A DNA stretch of 25,364 bases from Prevotella sp. GTDB lineage: Bacteria > Bacteroidota > Bacteroidia > Bacteroidales > Bacteroidaceae. Below the pieces are notes generated by a model that was not told the origin of the DNA, did no database searches, and worked only from the letters and a program-made list of their open reading frames with translations. Positions 21,567-25,364 of this stretch are shown here, in pieces. The stretch covers positions 1 to 25,364 of the forward strand of contig JAILAA010000199.1 in assembly GCA_024681875.1 (NCBI GenBank), given 5' to 3'. Both the position numbers and the translations under genes were made by a program. Every line of letters starts with the position of its first letter. Position 1 is the first letter of the stretch.

Positions 21567-23468
21567 TTAATCGGACATAGAAAGGCTGACAGACGTTATG
21601 TTTGATCGTGTTCTTCTGGGTTCGAGGATGTTCTCGAAGGCTTCCACCAGTTCACTGACCACGAAAGGCTGTCCCTTGACTTGGTTGAACTGATAGGGCA
21701 CGAACTCGTCGACCTTGGAGCGCAGATAGGCAGCCAGCTGACCAAGGTTCTGCTCGGCCACGACCACGTTGGGATACTTGCGCAGCACGCGAGCCGTGTT
21801 CTTCGGCAGCGGGTTGATGTAGCGGAACTGTGCCAGGGCCACGCGATGGCCTTTCTTGCGCAGCTCCTGCATGGCGCTGTACAGATGGCCGTAGGTAGAG
21901 CCGAAACCTACGATGAGCAGGTCTGCACGGTCGCGGTCGCCCTCCACCACGAGGTCGGGCACGGGGATACGTGCCACCTTCTCGGCACGCAGACGGCACA
22001 TCTCGTCGTGGTTCTCAGGGTCGGTGCTGATAGCGCCGGTGCGGCCGTCTTTCTCCAGACCGCCGAGGATATGTGTATAGCCCTCCTGTCCGGGGATAGC
22101 CCAGTAGCGCACCAGCGTCTCCGGGTCACGGAAGTAAGGTGTATAGTGTCCTTTCAGCTCTGGTGTGACGTAGGGCGGGTTGATGTCTTCCAGCTCGTCC
22201 ATCGACTCGGGCAACAGGAAAGCACCGCTACCGTTGGCCACGAAGGCATCGGTCAGCAGTACGACAGGTGTCAGGTGCTCGAGTGCCATCTTCGCAGCGT
22301 CGAAGGCAGCGTCGAAGCAGTCCGTGGGACTGAGGGCAGCGATGACAGGCATGGGGCTCTCGCCGTTGCGGCCATAGAGGGCCTGTAGCAAGTCGGTCTG
22401 CTCACTCTTCGTGGGCAGACCCGTCGAGGGACCGCCGCGCTGCACGTCGATGATGACGAGCGGCAGCTCATCGATGACGGCCAGGTTCATGGCCTCGCTC
22501 TTCAGACAGACGCCGGGGCCGGAAGTCGAGGTAGCTGCCAAGGCTCCTGCGAAGGCAGCGCCGACAGCCGATGCGCAGCCGCTGATTTCATCCTCACACT
22601 GCACGGTGATAACGCCGCATGACTTGTGCTTCGACAGCTCGTGCAGGATATCGGTGGCTGGTGTGATGGGATAGCTGCCAAGGTAGAGGGGCAGACCGGC
22701 TTTCTCGGCTGCGGCGATGAGACCGTAAGCCGTGGCTTTATTGCCCGTGATGTCCATGTAGCGTCCGGGTTCCTTCACCTTCGACTCGATGCGGTAAACG
22801 TTGGTGGCCGACGAGTGGGTGTTGTGTCCGTAGTCGAAGCCAGCCTGTATCACCTTGATATTGGCCTCGGCGATAGCAGGCTTCTTGGCAAATTTCTCTT
22901 TCAGGAAGTTGGCCACGAGGTTGAGGTCGCGGTCGAAGAGCCAGCACACAAGGCCCAGAGCGAACATATTGCGGCACTTCAGCATGGCCTTGTTGTCCAT
23001 GCCGGAGTCTTCCAAGGCGGCTTTCACCATTTGTGTCATCGGACAAGCGATGACGCGGTCGGGATCGATGTCCATCTCGCCGAGGTAGTCAGCAGTCTTG
23101 AACTGTGCCTTCTCCAGGTCTTTCGGCCCGAAGCTGTCGGTATCAATGATGATGGTAGCCCCTGGCTTGGCATAGCGGTACTGTGTCTTCAGGGCAGCGG
23201 CGTTCATAGCCACCAGTACGTCGCACAGGTCACCGGGGGTGTAGACCTTGCCGGCGCCGATGTGCACCTGAAAGCCGCTGACGCCAGTCAGCGAACCTTG
23301 CGGGGCGCGGATGTCTGCGGGATAGTCGGGGAACGTTGAGATGCCGTTGCCAACGGTGGCACTGACGGTAGAAAAGATATTTCCCGCCAGCTGCATTCCA
23401 TCGCCGGAGTCTCCTGAGAAGCGAACCACCACTTGGTCGAGCGCTTTCACTTCCATTTTTTCAGCCAT
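21567..23468 (-). CDS. korA: 2-oxoacid (2-oxoglutarate):ferredoxin oxidoreductase, fused gamma-alpha subunit
   Basis: The 633-aa subunit begins with a gamma domain (about 10-195, VVVRFSGDSGDGMQLAGNIF) fused to an alpha domain (from about 240). Alpha motifs are GSYPITPATDI (264-274), CEDEISGCASAVGAAFAGAL, TSTSGPGVCLKSEAMNLAV and QRGGPSTGLPTKSEQTDL, which contact the TPP site and CoA. A C-terminal domain contains LLIVGFGSTYGHLYSAM and VVVAEQNLGQLAAYLRSK. This gamma-alpha fusion is the standard KorA form in Bacteroidota, giving succinyl-CoA from 2-oxoglutarate or the reverse. ATG at 23468 places the gamma domain right at the N-terminus. A possible promoter lies at 23512-23543. Confidence 0.93.
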   Translation of the reverse strand: MAEKMEVKALDQVVVRFSGDSGDGMQLAGNIFSTVSATVGNGISTFPDYPADIRAPQGSLTGVSGFQVHIGAGKVYTPGDLCDVLVAMNAAALKTQYRYAKPGATIIIDTDSFGPKDLEKAQFKTADYLGEMDIDPDRVIACPMTQMVKAALEDSGMDNKAMLKCRNMFALGLVCWLFDRDLNLVANFLKEKFAKKPAIAEANIKVIQAGFDYGHNTHSSATNVYRIESKVKEPGRYMDITGNKATAYGLIAAAEKAGLPLYLGSYPITPATDILHELSKHKSCGVITVQCEDEISGCASAVGAAFAGALAATSTSGPGVCLKSEAMNLAVIDELPLVIIDVQRGGPSTGLPTKSEQTDLLQALYGRNGESPMPVIAALSPTDCFDAAFDAAKMALEHLTPVVLLTDAFVANGSGAFLLPESMDELEDINPPYVTPELKGHYTPYFRDPETLVRYWAIPGQEGYTHILGGLEKDGRTGAISTDPENHDEMCRLRAEKVARIPVPDLVVEGDRDRADLLIVGFGSTYGHLYSAMQELRKKGHRVALAQFRYINPLPKNTARVLRKYPNVVVAEQNLGQLAAYLRSKVDEFVPYQFNQVKGQPFVVSELVEAFENILEPRRTRSNITSVSLSMSD

Positions 23469-23511
23469 GGCTTTTGTTTCAGTTTAATTATATTATATTG
23501 TGTTCAGCTTG

Positions 23512-23543
23512 CAAAGTTCGCCAAATTTATCCAAAATACAAAA
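23512..23543 (-). promoter_or_regulatory. Candidate promoter of korAB
   Basis: On the minus strand GAACTTTG (23512-23519) has one mismatch to TAnnTTTG and a TTTTG element 19 bases upstream (23539-23543). A perfect box, TAAATTTG, lies slightly upstream (23522-23529) but lacks a well-spaced -33. Either would give a leader of about 35-50 bases. Confidence 0.4.
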
Positions 23544-23562
23544 CTTTTTATCATAAATCGTC

Positions 23563-23581
23563 AAAAAACAATGCGATTGTT
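23563..23581 (-). terminator. Weak intrinsic terminator after the GH130-symporter genes
   Basis: On the minus strand AACAAT pairs with ATTGTT (23567-23581) around a CGC loop and is followed by four Ts (23563-23566). The stem is short and AT-rich. Its place, 19 bases after the symporter stop and before the korA promoter region, supports the call. Confidence 0.45.
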
Positions 23582-23599
23582 GACATATACGTGGATGGC

Positions 23600-24943
23600 T
23601 TATTTCTTGATGGGATAGATGCGCGTAAGAATGATGATAATACCTGCGATGATGGCAGGGAAGATAGAGAAGAGACACCAAATCATAGATTTCACCGACT
23701 CTAGGTCTGTAATCGTGACGATAGTCTCGCCCGTTGTGGGGTCGGTGCCCGACTCAAAGCCGGAGAAGCCGAGGAGCATAGCTACCAATGAGCCGCTGAT
23801 GGCGGTGCCGAACTTCTGTGCCATCGTGCCGGAGGAGAAGATAAGGCCTGTCGAGCTGGTGCCGTTCTTCTCAGTGGCATAGTCGGCCACGTCGGCATAC
23901 ATCGACCAGAGCAGGGGCGAGTAGAGACCGATGCCCACGCTGGTGAGGATAACGATGGCAATGAGCAGCCAGATATAGGCAGGATCTTTCGGCATGAAGA
24001 AGAACAGCACGGAGAAGGCTGCGCAGATGACGGCGGCCAGCATGAAGGCCTTGCGCTTCGAACCAACCCACTTCGTGAACTTCGGCGACAGTCCGCCGAA
24101 CACCATACACGTGGCCTCGCCGAACATCATAAACACGGTGTAGTTGATGATGAGGCTGCCCATCGTAATCTCCTTGCCCAGAATGTAGTCGAACATATAA
24201 GCGGCTACGGCATAGCGGAAGCCGTTGAAGAAGTTGGTGCAGATACCGATGAGCGTGAGGTAGATCCACGGCTTGTTCTTCACTAGGTCGGCGAAGGGCT
24301 TGAACGAGAATTTCTCAGCACGCACGGGCTTCAGGCGCTCCTTCGTCATCAGTCCACAGGCCAGTGTGCCGGCAGCGGCCAACACGCCGAAGAAGATGCC
24401 GAGCACGGCGTACTGGTGCTGCTCGGTGCCACCCACCATCTTCTGCAGGTAGGGGAAGGAGAACAGGGTGATGAATCCCATGGCGTAGGCGCCCACCATA
24501 CGGAACGACGAGAACTGGTTCTTCTCGTTGTCGTCGTCGGTCATCACACCCAATAGCGAGCCGTAGGGCACGTTGACAGCGGTGTAGCACGCCATCATCA
24601 GCAGATAGAACGTGTAGGCCCAGATGCGCTTGCCCACAGGGCCGAAGTCGGGCGTGTAGAGCAGCAGGGCGAAGATGACGCCAAAGGGCACGGCACCATA
24701 AATAAGCCAGGGACGGTAGGTGCCCCACTTCGACTGAGTGCGGTCGGCCAGCGAGCCCATCAGCGGGTCGGTGACTACATCAAACATGCGTGCGATGAGC
24801 ATTAGAGCGGCTGTATCGGCGACAGTCAAGCCGAAGATGCTGGTGAAGAACACGGGGAAGGCGATGGACATCACTTTCCAGGTGATGCCGCCGGCAGCTG
24901 CGTCTCCTAACGCATAGCCGATTTTTTCTTTTAAGCTAGCCAT
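23600..24943 (-). CDS. GPH-family sugar:cation symporter (MFS)
   Basis: This 447-aa inner-membrane protein has about 12 hydrophobic segments and glycoside-pentoside-hexuronide:cation symporter motifs. These are KIGYALGDAAAGGITWKVMS near the start, the family loop DVVTDPLMGSLADRTQSKWG TYRPW (about 55-79), PYGSLLGVMTDD (about 125-136) and FSSFRMVGAYAMG. The loop arginines and Asp residues typical for sodium- or proton-coupled melibiose-type transport are present. Its start overlaps the GH130 stop by 8 bases (ATGGCTAG), so the two are translationally linked. In Bacteroides fragilis the same pair imports and phosphorolyses mannosyl sugars from beta-mannan, so mannobiose or mannosyl-glucose is the likely cargo by context. 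Confidence 0.9.
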   Translation of the reverse strand: MASLKEKIGYALGDAAAGGITWKVMSIAFPVFFTSIFGLTVADTAALMLIARMFDVVTDPLMGSLADRTQSKWGTYRPWLIYGAVPFGVIFALLLYTPDFGPVGKRIWAYTFYLLMMACYTAVNVPYGSLLGVMTDDDNEKNQFSSFRMVGAYAMGFITLFSFPYLQKMVGGTEQHQYAVLGIFFGVLAAAGTLACGLMTKERLKPVRAEKFSFKPFADLVKNKPWIYLTLIGICTNFFNGFRYAVAAYMFDYILGKEITMGSLIINYTVFMMFGEATCMVFGGLSPKFTKWVGSKRKAFMLAAVICAAFSVLFFFMPKDPAYIWLLIAIVILTSVGIGLYSPLLWSMYADVADYATEKNGTSSTGLIFSSGTMAQKFGTAISGSLVAMLLGFSGFESGTDPTTGETIVTITDLESVKSMIWCLFSIFPAIIAGIIIILTRIYPIKK

Positions 24944-25364
24944 TATTTCTGTTTTTAGTAATAAGTTTCTTGATGGTTTCTACGCTTGCGGCAGTAGTAT
25001 AGCCGTCTTCTGGCGTATTCATGCAGTAGTCGATGAGACGGTCGACGGTCGAGGTGGCAACATGCATACGAGTGTCGGCCGAGGCGTAGTAGATGAACAC
25101 GCGGCCATCGCCGTCGGCAATCCAGCCGTTGGCAAACGCTACATTCATCACGTCACCAAGGTATTCGTTTCCCTCGGGTACAAGGAAGAAACCGCCGGGG
25201 CGGGCGATAACGCGTGTGGGGTCGTCAAGGGCCGTCATATACAGATATAATACGTAGCGCAGACCGTCGGCTGTGGCACGCACGCCGTGGGCAAGGTGCA
25301 GCCAGCCCTTAGGCGTCTTGATGGGGTGGGGACCCTCGCCGTTCTTCACCTCGGTGATGGTGTG
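24936..25364 (-). CDS. GH130 beta-mannosyl-oligosaccharide phosphorylase (partial, 3' part)
   Basis: The frame is open to the right edge and gives the last 142 residues of the protein; the 5' part is outside the window. The visible part starts HTITEVKNGEGPHPIKTPKG, then WLHLAHGVR, VLYLYMTALDDPTRVIARPG, NEYLGDVMNVAFANGWIADG, YYASADTRMHVATSTVDRLI and DYCMNTPEDG. This matches GH130 phosphorylases of the 4-O-beta-mannosyl-glucose phosphorylase group, which cleave mannosyl-glucose with phosphate to alpha-mannose-1-phosphate and glucose in the cytoplasm. The conserved HPIKTPKGWL and HGVR lie around the phosphate site in the family. The stop overlaps the symporter start. Family assignment is firm; the mannosyl-glucose substrate is by similarity from memory. 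Confidence 0.9.
   Translation of the reverse strand, partial: HTITEVKNGEGPHPIKTPKGWLHLAHGVRATADGLRYVLYLYMTALDDPTRVIARPGGFFLVPEGNEYLGDVMNVAFANGWIADGDGRVFIYYASADTRMHVATSTVDRLIDYCMNTPEDGYTTAASVETIKKLITKNRNNG

Noticed and set aside
21681..23339. Long plus-strand open frames antisense to korA
   Set aside because: They mirror the codon structure of a clearly conserved enzyme gene; no family motif was seen in their translations.

Overview
The window looks like a chromosomal segment of a Bacteroidota species, most likely a Prevotella-type member of the Bacteroidales. The reasons are several exact TAnnTTTG promoter -7 boxes, OMP_b-brl_3-type beta-barrel proteins, a DUF4254 gene beside a GT9 glycosyltransferase, KorAB, a FucP-type sugar permease, and a GH130 phosphorylase next to a GPH symporter. 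Genus is inference only. No rRNA gene, CRISPR array, integrase or complete insertion sequence was seen.

Layout. 1-159: 3' end of an outer-membrane beta-barrel gene. 215-1828 (+): a LytS/LytR-type two-component pair with an ATGA overlap; the regulator is broken by one extra T in a T8 run. 14001 down to 1848 (-): ten consecutive genes that look like one transcription unit behind a single clear promoter (14044-14075). In order they are a YtrB-like ABC ATPase, a six-TM permease, a YtrA-type GntR regulator, a 987-aa outer-membrane barrel, a MacB/LolD-like ATPase, two MacB-type permeases, a membrane-fusion protein, a low-GC lipoprotein hydrolase and a TolC-type channel. 14209-15543 (+): a FucP-like MFS sugar:H+ symporter with its own promoter. 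15631-15712 (-): tRNA-Leu(CAA) with promoter and terminator. 15965-16762 (+): an exported flavodoxin, convergent with a 53-aa rubredoxin (16785-16946, -). 16979-18661 (-): GT9 glycosyltransferase and DUF4254 protein. 18730-20445 (-): Na/Pi cotransporter with a PhoU-like tail. 20549-23468 (-): KorA and KorB. 23600-25364 (-): GPH-type sugar symporter and the 3' part of a GH130 mannosyl-oligosaccharide phosphorylase.

How the genes fit together. The ten-gene unit has every part of a route from inner to outer membrane: MacB-type ATPase and permeases, adaptor and TolC channel. A GntR-controlled YtrBC-like ABC module and a large outer-membrane barrel sit upstream, and a LytTR two-component system converges on its 3' end. 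It reads as an envelope-stress or peptide export/resistance island, but the substrate cannot be told from sequence. The right end belongs to beta-mannan breakdown (GH130 plus symporter). KorAB, rubredoxin and flavodoxin are low-potential electron-transfer proteins typical of an anaerobe.

The most unusual feature is the density of short palindromic and low-complexity repeats in 1.3-8.4 kb. A 268-bp nested palindrome lies between two efflux genes. Repeat-like DNA is also read in frame inside five proteins: the response-regulator linker, the TolC linker, the adaptor, a MacB periplasmic domain and the C-terminus of the MacB ATPase. The peptides fall in linkers, loops or ends and leave recognisable catalytic motifs intact, which resembles protein-coding palindromic elements described in Rickettsia. 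This is the best candidate here for something under-described.
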